A DNA stretch of 64,000 nt from Cheilinus undulatus (lineage: Eukaryota > Chordata > Actinopteri > Labriformes > Labridae): contig NC_054869.1 of the NCBI RefSeq assembly GCF_018320785.1, positions 40,513,789 through 40,577,788 on the forward strand, given 5' to 3'. The notes beneath the pieces are model-generated. The model saw only the letters and a list, made by a program, of their open reading frames with translations. It did not search any database and was not told the DNA's origin. This document shows positions 40,185 to 52,567 of this stretch, in pieces. The position numbers were made by a program, and so were the translations under genes. Numbering within the stretch: the stretch's first letter is position 1; each line of letters begins with the position of its first letter.

Positions 40185-40760
40185 GGTGGTGTAGGTGTGG
40201 AAAATGAGAATCCCTGCTCGCTGATGGCTGAGGCTGACGCTGATGGCCCGCTGTAGTGGCCCGGAGACCCCATATTCCCGCAGTACCCCCCACATGACCC
40301 CTTGTGGGACATGATCATAAGTCTTTTCCAAGTCCACAAAACACATGTAGACTGGATGAGCAAACGCCCATGCTCCTTCAACAGGTCCTGCAAGGGTTAA
40401 GAGCTGGTCCACTGTCCCATGGCGGGGATGAAATCAGCATTGTTCCTCCTGAGTCCAAGGTTCGACAATCGGCCTGAGCCTCCTTTCCAGCACCGTAGGT
40501 TAGACTACCAGGGAGGCTAGAGTAGTGTGATACCCTGATAATTTGAGCACACCCTCCGGTCCCCTTTTTTAAAAATGGGGACCACCACCCCGGTCTGCTA
40601 CTTCTAAGGTACCGTCCCAGACCTCCACGGGACATTGGAAAGGCGTTACAGCCTTGACAGCCCCACAACATCCAGAGCACTCAACATCTCAGGTTGAATC
40701 TCATCTACACCTGGCACCTGGCCACCAAGGAGTTTTTTGACCACCTGTTTGATAATCTGA
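40185..40760 (-). mobile_element. LINE reverse-transcriptase fragment, minus strand, frameshifted
   Basis: The minus strand reads SNYRG-type and LPG-type RT blocks in one frame (within 40680-40378: GGCAQIIRVSHYSSLPGSL). Then LAGPVEGAWAFAHP, CFVDLEKTYDHVPQGVMWGV and LREYGVSGPLQRAI follow in another (40412-40179). The D-L-E-K-x-Y-D motif is the RT finger/palm signature of non-LTR elements. Upstream endonuclease and downstream YADD parts are missing. Inactive. Confidence 0.88.
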
Positions 40761-40769
40761 AGCATTAAA

Positions 40770-42880
40770 TATTTTTTCACAGCACTGTACATAATACATT
40801 TTCTTCTTGACATTTTTCACACTGAGAGATAAATAATAATGGCTGCACTGCCATAAATATACACGTATATGTCCTTGCAGAAGATGTGTGCGCTGTATTT
40901 TGTCATGGAGTTATTTGCAAGTTGTCTAACTTTTCCCATGATTTAACGCTTTACATTAATTTGCCTGCCTGAGTGCCAAATCAATTAGCTAAAGAGGATC
41001 TGCCTCTCTCTGTTTGAATGTAATTATTGTTTGCATATGTGTGATGAATTTGTGTATTTGTTGTTATATCACTGCCATGCCAGCTTATTCTCCCTCTATT
41101 TATATGAGTGTTGTTGTGACAGCTGATGTGAAGTGGAAAGTCTCTTTGCCAATGTGCTTAGACAGCAGCCATCACTCTTACACTCCATCACACTCACATT
41201 ATTAGCCCAGCCTGTGGTCCAATCAGTGAGAGAAATGTGTGTGTGCTGTTGTGACAGAAAGAGAGGGAGCGGGGCAGAGGCAGTGGTTTCCAGTCCAGAC
41301 CAGTATCAGATTCAGACCGCAGTGATCCTCATGTTAATACCCTGCCTATCTATTTTAGCCTCGGGGGGCTCTTATGTAATCGGTCACGTTTTCCCACCAC
41401 CACTTTCATAGTCACCGTCCTTTTATTTCACATGCAGCAGGTGCTCCTCTCGTTTTCAGTGAGTCACTATCAGCATTTAAAGCAGACAAGAAAACAGAGT
41501 TTCAGTGCTGGGATGAATCAGTGCAGAGGGCAGGTTGTTGTCCATTAAAAACTCCACGTTGATAGATTTACTGTCCCCAGGCTCAAGGCTAAAAGGGAGC
41601 ACAGATGCAGCGCTGTCCAAAACAAAATGCAGGCTCTGAGTTCACTGAGTAGTCACAACAGGGACTCCTGGAAATGTATTTGAACTTTGCTGTGATTGAG
41701 TGCTATTACAGGTGACTGCACTTAAAAACAACCAGTGCATCCTACCTCTTACTTATTAAAGTGAAGTAGCAATCCTGATTTTGAACATGATCCAAAACAA
41801 ACAGCACTTAGATGGTTGAAAGGAGACAAATGTCACCACCGGACAGCTGGTAATTATTCAATGAAAAGTCCAGCTTTATGAAAGTGAAACTAACCACTGA
41901 TTCAGTCTACTTCAGAGTGAAGATGGCCATCATAGAGGCATTTTAATAAATGAGATCTGTTAGCTATTCATGTATCCATACAGTACATCGAGGGTTTACA
42001 CTGACATCCCTTTCAGAATGCAAGACTTTGGCTCAGCCAGGCTGAGTGGCAAAACAGCCTGAAACACCGCTATCTGTTCAACCAGGAGTGGGTGAAAATG
42101 GAGGGAAAGCAGACTTATATCCGCTTAAATCGTGGATATTTGGACTCGACAGAGATCCATACTGTTTTCTGGGCAGTTAACACTGTTCATAAGTCGATTT
42201 TCCTGACATTATTTGGACCTGATTCCAAGTATATAAACCTGCTCCTGAATGCACACATCAGCCCAGTTCATCAGTGAACTCAGTTAAGTTTCACATCTAT
42301 CACAAGTTTTGTTAAAATGAGGCTTTAGATCAGCGGTTTCTCTTTATTTCACTTCTTTTTATTTCAGCTTATCTGTAAGAAGATCAAGTTTTTAAATCTG
42401 CAAAAATTCAGGGTGCATTTCAGAACAAGATTGATGGACCCCAGCAGTCTCAATCAAGTTAAATTTGAACACAAGTTAAGCCTTTATTTTATTTTTAATG
42501 TGACAAAATCACGATACAGTGCTCTACATTTAGATTATGTTATATAAACTGTTATAGCATCTTTGCCATATTAAACCACATGTGTTTATCTGACATTGCA
42601 GGTCTATATGTACAGCTATAAAACAATCCGTCATCATTAAGTGCCTGTCACCTTAGATATAATTTTTTGATCTGCTAAAATATAAAGGTCTTTATGTTTC
42701 CTTTGAGATAAGAGGAAGGAGTGGAGTTTGGTTTATATTCATCATGAACTGAATGCTTGTTGTAGTTAAAAGCCCAGCTTCATTTTGTGGCTTTATTAAT
42801 GTACCGCTACAGCTCCAAACATTTCTATAAACATATTTCAGCACCACTGGCCATGGCGAACAACATCAAGATGTAGTTCA
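40770..42880. other. Gene-free stretch
   Basis: Mostly unique-looking DNA. No exon, RNA gene or clear repeat called. Confidence 0.45.
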
Positions 42881-43169
42881 TAAAATGACGACCTTTTTTT
42901 CGGCTGAAATAACACCACTTGCCGCTAACTTGCAACAGATTTCAGCCACCCAGTGGCTGGAACTGCAGAGACTGGTGCTCACTGGGATGCCAAATGCATA
43001 CCCTCTATCAACTCAATTTTCTTGTGATATAAATTTTTTTTTATCTGGTGTCCCCAGAGTCACAAAAGCACTAAACAAACACAAAAATAGACTGATCTTG
43101 CTACATTACTCAGTAGGTTTACATTCACAGTTAAACTGAGATGGTCATCTAGCTAAGGCCTTTTTTCAG

Positions 43170-43290
43170 GCACCATGGTCCTTCATCCTGTCGGCCTTGC
43201 TAACAAGTTAGCAAGCAGAAAACTATTAATATATAGAACGATGACAACATTGACTAGTTTTACAGCTCTGTACTACAGCTTTTGGCACCA
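43170..43290. repeat. Weak dispersed repeat shared with 21360-21480
   Basis: Both contain 'aagttagcaagcag' followed about 45 bp later by an 'aca(c/t)ttgac' or 'tttgacac' stretch and 'agctctg'. The similarity is low. Confidence 0.3.
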
Positions 43291-43397
43291 AAGCAGTGCA
43301 CACTATCCCTCCAGCAGTGATGGACCGGCCATCTGGGATGTGAGGAAATGCCAGAAGGGAAACCCAACTATGGGCCATATGACCTTCAGAATGACTC

Positions 43398-43475
43398 ATT
43401 ATTACATGGAGAAAAGGCTAATGATTATTATGTTCTCATTATTCCATGAAAAAAGGCTAATAATACTTAATTTTT
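43398..43475. repeat. Short tandem duplication (about 38-41 bp)
   Basis: 'tcattattacatggagaaaa' and 'tcattattccatgaaaaaag' each precede 'ggctaatgatta/ggctaataatac'. A local two-copy duplication. Confidence 0.7.
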
Positions 43476-43519
43476 CATTCCAGTTTTTATTTGAAAGGAT
43501 TATTAATAAAGCCAACGAC

Positions 43520-44650
43520 ATCTGAGATGATCTAAGTTTGTTTTACTAGAAATATTTTCTCTGCTGTCCCCTCATCCCAGCAAGAGTGAAAAAGTCAAGC
43601 AAGGACAGAAGCAAAACATAATGGATTAGAAATACAGACATACTAGTAATAATACTTCTCACCACCATTGTAGTCGCAGTATTGTTACCTCAGCTAGCAG
43701 TGCTAGTACATAGGTTCACAATGAAAACTGCTGTTGAACAACTGAGTTTGTGCTCAATGTTTCCATTCAATGAAGGACATCATGTTATAGCTCCCACTGC
43801 ACAAATTCTTTTCTATTATGTTCAGCCTTCGTTAGCATAACTCTGTAGCTTTAGTGGTTACATTAGAAGCTCTTGTTGCCTTCCAGCTCACAGTGATATT
43901 TGAAGGAAGACAACAATACAGCTTCTGCTATAGTTAGCATTTATACTTCTTGAGTTAGGTGCAAAAGTGCAGGAGCTGTGGAGCCTGCACAGAGCAACTA
44001 GTCCTGTGTGGCCTGATCAATGTGTACATGCATCCTTATAGAACTCAATAATGTGGTTCCAGAAATAAAAACACTCATTTTCTCCATAGTGGGTTTGATT
44101 ATTAGCCATTTTATCAGAAGTTCCCAAGTTAGACTTACTTCCACTTGACTCTACTTGAGATTTAAATGATGGTATATGCTCCAGTAGATTGTAAGATATC
44201 AACATCTAGTCAAGAAAAACAGAAATACAGTAATAAACACAATCCTGGAGTATCACACCAACACCTCTGGTTGGTGGAGTTTCCGGTCACCTTGGAAATG
44301 TCTACTAAGCCCACAAATAAAGGCTGTCAGCTGTTGATGACTGCCAGTATGAAGCAACAAATATGCAAACTATGATATGTTACAACATTATCATTTAAAA
44401 TGTAAACACTAAGGTAAAGACATAAGAAGAAAAAAGGTACAACCTATGTGGTTTGAAATCTTGAAAATCTATCATTAACAATGAGTTAAATGATTGTGGG
44501 GAATGTAGTTGCTTCCTCCTTGTAAAGAAATATGTACACAGTCCTGTGTCTTTGCCTTTTTCTTCGTTTTTGGACACTGTTTTTGCAAGGAAACAAATGT
44601 TTTACTGTCATGAGTATCCGGGAACCTACATGTAGCTCATTTGGTTAATG
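43520..44650. other. Gene-free stretch
   Basis: Nothing recognised. Confidence 0.45.
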
Positions 44651-44654
44651 CATG

Positions 44655-45345
44655 AAAAGCATTATGATAAGGATTTTGCGAAATGTCTATAGGGGACTTG
44701 AATGGCCAGTTTTATTTCGGGAATCAGACTCAGCCACTCGGCATCCCCACAGCATGATGAAAATAGCGCGTGTCTGATAGCCCACAAGCAGCATTTTGGC
44801 CTGATCAGATCAAAGAACCTTCTCCCACTTGACCATGGAGTCTCCAGCATGACTTTTAGTGAACTCTAGTGGAGATTTAATCTGAATTTGCTTCAGCAGT
44901 GGCTTTCTCTTTGCCACTTTCACACAAAGCTTTGACTGGTGAAGAAACCCGGCATTAGTTGTTGTATGCAGAGTCTCTCCCATCTCAGCTGCTGAAGCTT
45001 GTAACTCCTTCAGAGTAGTCATAGGCGTCTCCTTCTTGCACGCTCACTCAGTTTGTGAGGACAGCCTGATCTAGGCAGATTAACACGTGTGCCATGTTCA
45101 TTTGATTTCTTGATAATGGGTTTCACTGAACTCTGGGGTAATTTTTTGTGCCTATCCCCTAACTTATACTTTTCAATAACTTTTTCTCTGAGATGCTTGG
45201 AGTGTTCTTTTTGTCTCCATGGTGTAACGGTAGCCAGGAATACTGATTAACCAGTGACTGGACCATCCAGACACAGGTATCTTTATACTACAATCACTTG
45301 AAAAACATTCGCACCACTCAGGTATCCCCATTCCACTTATAGTCC
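44655..45345 (-). mobile_element. Tc1-like transposon, 5' part, minus strand
   Basis: The minus strand encodes the transposase DNA-binding half: EKVIEKYKLGDRHKKLPQSS, NLPRSGCPHKLSERARRR, TTLKELQASAAEMGETLHTT, KRKPLLKQIQIKSPLEFTKS. It breaks at the expected first catalytic Asp (VKWEKVL then a stop). The rest of the DDE domain is degenerate. Confidence 0.85.
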
Positions 45346-45349
45346 ATGG

Positions 45350-46300
45350 ATTTTGTAGGATGATCCATGGGTATGAGCTCATGTGTTTTAACACTGAGCT
45401 CTTTTATTCATAACGTCCTTGCTGAGAGGAAAGACTGAGTCTCTTTTGGTTTGTTGCTGGCTATAAATTTGAAAAATACTGCATATATCTTTTTTTTTAA
45501 GAAACGTGTGTAGGAGGGGGGGTGAGTCAATCAAAAGTAACAAGCAAACACCTGCACACCCTCATTTGCTGAGATACATTACTTGGCAGAGTTTTCTTTG
45601 CTAGACCTTTATCATGCAAAGTGCAAAACTATCCAAAATATATTTTATTCAAAAAGTTAGACAACATGCAGGCGTTGCTTGCTGTGCTTCTCTTTTAAAT
45701 TCAAGGTAGGAAACGAGAAACAACTGGCTGAGTCGTGATCTGATGAATCTGTCCATAAAGGGAAACAAAAATCTCTCCTGCTGCTGTGTGCACCAAGGAC
45801 ATAGAGAGAGAGTGAGGAGGTGGCACACAGGTAGCTGCACACAATGACAGCGACAGATGAATGTAGAAATAGACGCTGTAATCAAACTCAGAGACAATAG
45901 GACTAATTCCTTCCGCCTAATTATCCTCTTTGTCCCTGCTGTTGGGAACCTGCGTCAGCGTCGTTCTACCTGTCTGTCATGCTGGTAAAACCTCACCCAA
46001 GTGAAATGTGTTGAGTGGCACGTGGAGACAGATGGAGGCGCAGGGAATGAGAGGTGTCTGGTGACTGAGTTCACCTGCAGGTATTCAGAGATGGAGGAGC
46101 ACACTTAATGTAGGACAGCTCTCCAACAGGGCATTATTCATCCCTAAATATAGACAAGGCAGAAGTAGGCTGAGCTGACAGCGCTGCCAAAAGGCCATGA
46201 AAATGCCATGATATGAAGCCTTGTGTACACCGAGTGAGGACTGTGTGAAATATTGCTTTATTTATGGCATGCATACATACATTTAACCCTCACATTGTCC
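45350..46300. other. Gene-free stretch
   Basis: No gene or repeat called. Confidence 0.45.
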
Positions 46301-46302
46301 TT

Positions 46303-46476
46303 TTTAAAGATTTATTTTGAGGCTTTTCAGCCTTTAATCTGATAGAAAAGACCTGGTGAAAAGAGAGTGGGGAATGGTATGGGGGAAAGGAGCCACAGGT
46401 CAGATTTGAACCCAGGCCATCTGCTTTAAGGACAACAGCCTCCAAACATGTGGTGCATAACCGCTCAGCAGCCTTA
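46303..46476 (-). mobile_element. tRNA-derived SINE, minus strand
   Basis: On the minus strand: tRNA-like head 'gctgctgagcggttatgc', B-box-like GGGTTCAAATC (46413-46403), 'ctgtggctcctttccccca', then an AATAAA end. Same family as 4397-4583. Confidence 0.75.
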
Positions 46477-46631
46477 CTTTCTCTAAACTCAAACCAATCC
46501 ATAGAAATATTTAAAAAGACTGAGAATGCACACTGGGATAACAAAAGACAAAAGTCTGTCAAAGCACTGTTGATAAACCAAATTGAAAATATTTCTGACA
46601 TGGCCTAAACACCTCTTGCAGTATTAACTAA

Positions 46632-46742
46632 TCATCCATCCATGCATGCATCCATCTTTCTGTTCATCTTTCCATCTATCAATCCATTTATCCAACCATC
46701 CATCCATCCTTCCATCCATCCATCCATTCATCCATCCATCCC
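46632..46742. repeat. (ATCC)n microsatellite
   Basis: An interrupted CATC/ATCC tetranucleotide tract. The plus-strand ORF over it (Ser/His/Pro/Ile repeats) is an artefact. Confidence 0.9.
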
Positions 46743-47002
46743 TTCACTATTTGCACTGCTATGTTTGCTCATTAACAAATACCTATGGTGAGCAAGATAA
46801 ATTTCTGCCATGGCCAGCTGGGTCTTCATAAATAAATTAAATATCCTGTAAGTTCCTGCACTAGTTTTTTTCTCAGTTGAGCTTTGATTACCAGATTTCC
46901 TTGATAAATATTTACACATCTTTTTGTAGGAATAAGTTATTTTGCTGCCTGATGCTACTGTGTTTGCAAATGTGTTGAAAATAAATATGAAATATCACAT
47001 TG

Positions 47003-47420
47003 TAGTATTCAGACCCTCTGCAACAACATTTGAAATTTCTCTGGATTGTTGCTGAGATGTTTCTCCACCTTCATTGGAGCCCACCTGCAGTTAAGTAAAT
47101 TGATAGGACATGATCTATAGAAGGCCTCACAGCTGAAAATGCATATAAGAGTAAAAAACAGCCATGAGCCAGGAAACTGCCTGCAGAGCTAAGAGACAGG
47201 ATAGTTGACAGGTACAGACCTGGGGAAGGCTACAAAAACATTTCTGTTGCACTGAAGGTTCCCAGCAGTGCTGTCCATGATTCTCAAGTGGGAGAAGTCT
47301 GGCACAACCAGTACTCTTTCAGGAGCTGGTTACCAGGACAAACTGAGCAACTGGGGAGGTTAAGAAAATGGGCAAATGTCAATGTCCAATCTAACCAATG
47401 TCAAGTGGCTAAGGAGATTG
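47003..47420 (+). mobile_element. Tc1-like transposon 5' fragment
   Basis: 'tagtattcagaccctctgca' resembles a Tc1 terminal repeat. It is followed by 'gagacaggatagttgacagg' and 'cagtgctgtccatgattctc', a mutated transposase start. Truncated on the right. Confidence 0.7.
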
Positions 47421-47479
47421 AAGGCTTACATTTCATTGACACGGTTTCATGTTTTATCTTCATTTTTATAAAAGTTTTA

Positions 47480-49200
47480 ACTTTTCATGCAGAATGAGAA
47501 GAACATGCAGCTTGTTTTGTATTTTGCAGCAAAGACTACTGCACTATGCATGAGAATGTATGGTTTTACCCTTTACCACATAAAGAGCATGACCATCTTT
47601 AGGGTCCTGATAAGAAGTCCATCTTTCTCAAAGTCAAGCCACTCTGAAAGGTAATTTAATGGCTAATATCACGGCTGGGACTTCATGGGCAACCCTCTGA
47701 CTCACTCCACCCCCTCCCTGCTGAGCTGACTGGGGATTTTTCTAGAAAATCTGGCTGTTATGCTCACAGCCTTCCCACGTACACACCTTCATGTGGCACA
47801 GGGCTCATTTCAGCTGCACTCCTCTCTCTCAGCACCTCTTCTTATCTCTCCCTCATTATGTCTACATGCCGTTCAGACACAGGGCTGACAGCGCTGTTAG
47901 CCTCCATTTCAAGTGTTAAGTGGGGCTGCTCCACATGAACGCTTACATGTTTTACACTTTTTTATGTCAGGCCTCGACTTGTTCGCAGACCCAGAAACTC
48001 CTACACCGTATGCTTCACAATTACCGTCAAAGGGTGATGTTAAAATTCCTGTGGAAATCTAGGTTGACTGAGAGGTGGGAATATAAGAATAGCTCTAGAG
48101 ATGTGGGTGAAAGTCAGATTGATTTTCCAGCTGATGAAACTCACAGGAAGATGCAACTCTTAACACAAAGTGTAAAGGAATAACCATGCATCCTTTTCCA
48201 CATCTCAACAGTGCTATTTATGGCAGGTAGTCCTGGGTGTGGTTGACATAAAGCAAAGCAGCACAGTTCAATGACACCTCCCAGAGTTGCCCTGCAGGTA
48301 AACCACTCCCTAAGCATCCTGTTTGCACTTTCTTATTTTGTCTTTTCAAAATGTTGTGTTTTGCTCTGTTAATGAGACACAACTCATCAACCCCACCTGC
48401 TATGCTCTACCACAGCTACCCAGTTCAGACACGTTCACCTACAGCGATCGTGACTCATTAAGAAATTCCCACTCTCTGCTTTGCAAGAGATCCTGGCAGT
48501 GATTCATCAGAAGAGCTTTAACTTTCTGAGTTTTCTACTGTTGCTGTTCATGGAGGAAACAGGTGGTGAGAATCTCACTGTGAAAAAGAAGGGGGCGGAA
48601 AAATCACCTTATCATCTCTGCGTTTAAATTTGTTGGTGCTGAAGACAACACATTGTGATGTTTATATTATGTAATTGGTGCATAATGAAGACTGAAACCA
48701 ACACCTTTTTTTGCACAAGAGAAAACTCGTGGAGTTGTTAGGTAATATTTCTTTTATTTTCATAACCTTTATTACCAAATTTAAAAAACCACAGAAAACT
48801 GAAGGAGAAACCTGGCTTAATGTTCCCTGAAGAACAGGGCTAATTGTTGGCAGTTTTAAAATCCTGTGATAACAGAACCAAACTTTGAGACTCAGTCCCA
48901 TTTCAGATTTTACCCTGACCCTTTGTTTTCCAGTACCCCCTCACCCCTAGAGCAGACTTTAAAGGGATAATGGTGAAATCTTTCCTACAAGATGAGGCGA
49001 CCCTTCCTGACCCTCATGAGTCATCAGCAGTCTTAAAAAGCATTTACGTAAGCCAGCGAAACAACATTCCCAGATGTTTCCAACATGCCAGTCATATCAA
49101 AATGACTGCCAGGTCAACAAATAACAATGACATGTTCTGTTTCATTTTAAGATCATTTGTTGTATATTTTAGGCATGTTTAAGTTAAGAATGGATTTATG
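47480..49200. other. Gene-free stretch
   Basis: No gene or repeat called. A TG-poor, unique-looking region. Confidence 0.45.
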
Positions 49201-49211
49201 GCCAGTGGAGT

Positions 49212-50345
49212 CTTTTTTTTTTTTTTCATTTTTTTTTTTTTGCTTTGTTTTCTCTTTCTCTTCTCTTTTTCTTCAACTCTTTGCTCTTTCTGCATCGCCC
49301 TCTTTTCCTTTAGCTCATTCTTTTCTCCGTGTACATTTCCTTCTTCTCTCTTTCTGTATGTCCCTCTTTTCTATTTTGGCATCTACTTTCTTCTTTATTC
49401 TACATCTACCTTTTCTCACTTTCTGCATTATCCTCTAATTTCTTACTTCAGTTCCATCTTTTCTCTTTCTGCATCTCCCTCTTTTCTTTTTCTTCATATT
49501 TTTTCTTTATTATGCATCTACATCTTTACATTTCCCTCCTTTTTTTCTGCATACCTTCGTTTCTATTTCTGCTTCTACCTTTTTCTCCCTCTTTCTTCGT
49601 CCCCATCTTCTCCCTTTCTGCAGCTCCATCTTCTTTTTCTTTACCTTCCCTTTTCCTATTTCTACATTTCCCTCTTCTCTCTTTCTGTAAGTCCCTCTTT
49701 TCTGTTTCTGCATCTACTTTTCTCTTTATTCTGCATCTACCTCTTCTTTCTTACTGCAATACCATCTTCTCTCTTTCTGTATATCCCTTTATTCTATTTC
49801 TCCAACTTTTTTTTATCCTGTATCTTCTTCTTCTATCTTTCTACATTTACTTCTTTTTTTCTGTATTTTTCCCTTTTCAGTTTCTGCTCCTACCTTGTAT
49901 TTCTCTCTCTTCCGGCATCTCCTCTTTATTTCATCTTCCTCTTCATTCTTTTTGCATGTCTTTCCTCTCTGTTTCTGTATCTCCCTCCTTTTTAATTCTT
50001 CATCCACCACATCTCCCTTTCTGCATCTCCCTCTACACCCTTTCTTGTCTCTCTCTTTATTCTTTACCCCCCTTTTCTCTTTCTACATGTCCCTCTTTTC
50101 TTTATCTGTATCTCTCCTTTCTCAGTTTCTTCATCTACCTCTTATCTCCTTCTTTCTGCATCTCCCTCTTTTCTTTTTCTGCAGCCGCTTTTTTCTTTAT
50201 TCCGCATCTACCTCGTCTCTCTTTCTGCATTTGCTTATTTTTCCCTGTTCTCTTTTTCTGCATCTCCCCCTTTTCTATTTCTGCTTCTTCTTCTGTCTCT
50301 TTCTGCATCTGTCTTCTACCCTTCTGTCTCTCCCTCTACTCTCTA
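49212..50345. repeat. 1.1-kb pyrimidine-rich minisatellite
   Basis: The plus strand is overwhelmingly C and T, built from variants of 'ttctgcatctccctcttttc' at irregular 22-26 bp and multiple spacings. It opens with T12-T13 runs. The absence of purines removes stop codons, which explains the long overlapping plus-strand ORFs (49198-49995, 49329-50366, 49895-50452). They are not genes. Confidence 0.93.
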
Positions 50346-50459
50346 ATACTCTGTCTTCATACATGAAATATCAAAGGGTATGGTCTAGACCTGACCTCCT
50401 TCATAAACTGTCTTTAGATAATGTTGGTTATGAATTGGCACTACACAAATAAAGACTGA

Positions 50460-51800
50460 TTGAGTGAATGAAGTAGTATTTTTCCATCCAAAATGTTCCA
50501 TTTTGAGCATGATGAAGTGTTTGATTTCTGATCCAACCTAAGTCTTAGCTTTGCTGTAATGTTGGAGCTATGTATCAAAAGTATTATTTTGGAATTCTTT
50601 TTTTAGATCTTGGTTTAGAATTGAAAAAGGCTTCATAATAGTCAGTGTTAGAAGGCTCAAGTCGAGTTATATTGGAGAAAACAGATCTATGAAATTATCA
50701 CTGGCCTTTACAAGGAACCTTTTCACCTCTAGGGTCTGCAGTCAGATTTAACAAGAGCACATAAATCCTCTATCAGCTCCTGTGCCAGACTCTGTGATGC
50801 CTACGCTGAATAACAAAGCTGGGAACCATTTTTTATTGCTTGTACTGTGACCAAAGGCAAAAATATTTGTGAGTTCCTATCACTGAGGGGGTAAATAATG
50901 TCAGTCTCTCAAAGGAAAAACAGTCCTACTTCTCCGTAGAGCACCCAGCCTGCCACTGTTATTTTTCTTATTGCTGGAAGCCATGAGTGCTGAGCAAACA
51001 AGCCATATATCAGCGTGTTTTTATTTGGGACAGTTCTTGGAAGCAACTGGATGCACAACATGGTCGACCCCGGCAGCAGTGTCAAAGGTTTCTCTGGACA
51101 CATTCCAGCCTGTGGGGTCCTCTGAGTGCCCGATCCCAGCTCAAGTAACCGGAATGAGGCGATCATGCAAGGACTGTGAGGTAAAAGCAGCCAGAGCATG
51201 GACAAGAACTTTCTGGAAACCTTATGAAGTACATTTGAAAAGGAATCTATTTGAAGTAGGTAGAGAAGTTGAAACTGTGCTGTCAATTTAATCTGATTGT
51301 CAATTATTATGAAATTCCATTAGTTGGAAAAGTTCTTAATATCAGTTTTTTAAATGTTATTCCCCTGGCCTCTTCACTCCTTTATGAAGGTGGATTAGTG
51401 CATACAGCGTGGTGACAAAACTAGAAAATCAAGGATGTCATTCTGGGCAAAGATGTGTCATCTTTATCTGATGTTGCATAACTTAAAGCTCCTGTGAGAT
51501 TTTCAGATGGCTATGAAACTCACTGTAAGTAATACTGGTGCCTTATGACATAGAAATGCAAGCCAGAACATCCGGAAAAAGACTGATTATTTCTGTATTG
51601 CAACTCTTAATGCCTTTTTCTTACATTTCCAACAGGAAATTAGATTTTATCACAGGTGATAGATTTGGCTGTTAAAGAAATGGATTCAGTTAAAAAGAAA
51701 AGCACCCCCCTTACATGTTCAACACAAGATTAACATAGATAAGGAATACTGCTTTGACTATAGAGGGCGCCAGATGTGTCAGAAACAGAATTCCAGGCAG
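50460..51800. other. Gene-free stretch
   Basis: The opposite-strand ORF pair at 50909-51291 shows no recognisable domain. Nothing else called. Confidence 0.45.
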
Positions 51801-51805
51801 AAGCT

Positions 51806-52425
51806 TTAAAGGGGACGTATTTTACCCTTTAAAACAAGTTTATATTGTTTTCAGAGGTCCCCGAAACATGCCTGTGAAGTTTGCTGCTGAAAAACATTCT
51901 AGTATAGGATTTTTGCATGTCTAAAAACCCCTCTGTTTCAGCCCTTCTCAGAACGAGCCGTTTCTGTGTCCGTGGCTTTAAATGGTATTTAGCTGTCTGA
52001 ATCCACCCCTGACCACACCCCTCTCAGGAAATGGATGCAGCACTCCTGATGTTACAAACACTTATCCAAAATTGACTGACTGGGATTTGAACCATCACTC
52101 TCCCAGACTGTAGTCACCAGGGTAACCCACTGAGCGATCCAGCATCCCAGCTGGTAGCTGAGAGGATCAGTAGAGGAGGACGGAACTTTCCTTCAAGCAG
52201 GGGAGGGCCGACCAAACCTGGGGGCGGGTGCTTACTCCCCATGTGACATCAATAGGGAAAATCTGAGAAGCTTGTTTCAGCACACATTTTCTGAAAGGTG
52301 GAGAAAGAGAGGGTGGAGGTAATGGGTTTTTCTGGTACTTGAGGGGATTGTGGACAGGCCAGGGGCACATATTTGTGTTAGAAAAGCCTGAAAAAGTGAT
52401 TTTTGCATAATATGTCCCCTTTACA
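51806..52425. mobile_element. MITE with inverted 'aaaggggac-tatt' ends, carrying a nested insert
   Basis: The ends AAAGGGGACGTATT (51808) and, inverted, AAAGGGGACATATT (to about 52423) flank a body colinear with 29579-29965. It is interrupted at about 52049-52158 by a tRNA-like insert. No ORF of interest. Confidence 0.8.
52049..52158 (-). mobile_element. tRNA-like (SINE) insert nested in the MITE
   Basis: The minus strand reads 'gatcgctcagtgggtta' (A-box-like), then GGTTCAAATCC (B-box-like), then 'ttggataagtgtttgtaa', similar to the 'ggataaaagcgtctgctaa' tail common in fish. The related MITE at 29579 lacks it, so it inserted later. It is too diverged to call as a functional tRNA gene. Confidence 0.65.
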
Positions 52426-52567
52426 AATTGCTTGTAGCAACCTCTAATAAAAGATCTTTGTACTACACTTTGCTTATATACATTTTGGTAAACGCTGAAT
52501 TTGTGACCATACCACCATATTCCCCTTTAAAGGAACAGATGGATTGATAGATTTTTGCAAATTTACA

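Noticed and set aside
46632..46742. Serine/histidine-rich ORF
   Set aside because: Translation of an ATCC microsatellite.
49198..50452. Long overlapping plus-strand ORFs (265, 345 and 185 codons)
   Set aside because: They arise because a pyrimidine-only strand has no stop codons. The 'proteins' are Phe/Ser/Leu/Cys runs in all three frames with no domain.
52049..52158. Possible genuine tRNA gene
   Set aside because: A- and B-box-like motifs are present, but the cloverleaf stems are not convincing, and it sits inside a transposon with a SINE-like tail.
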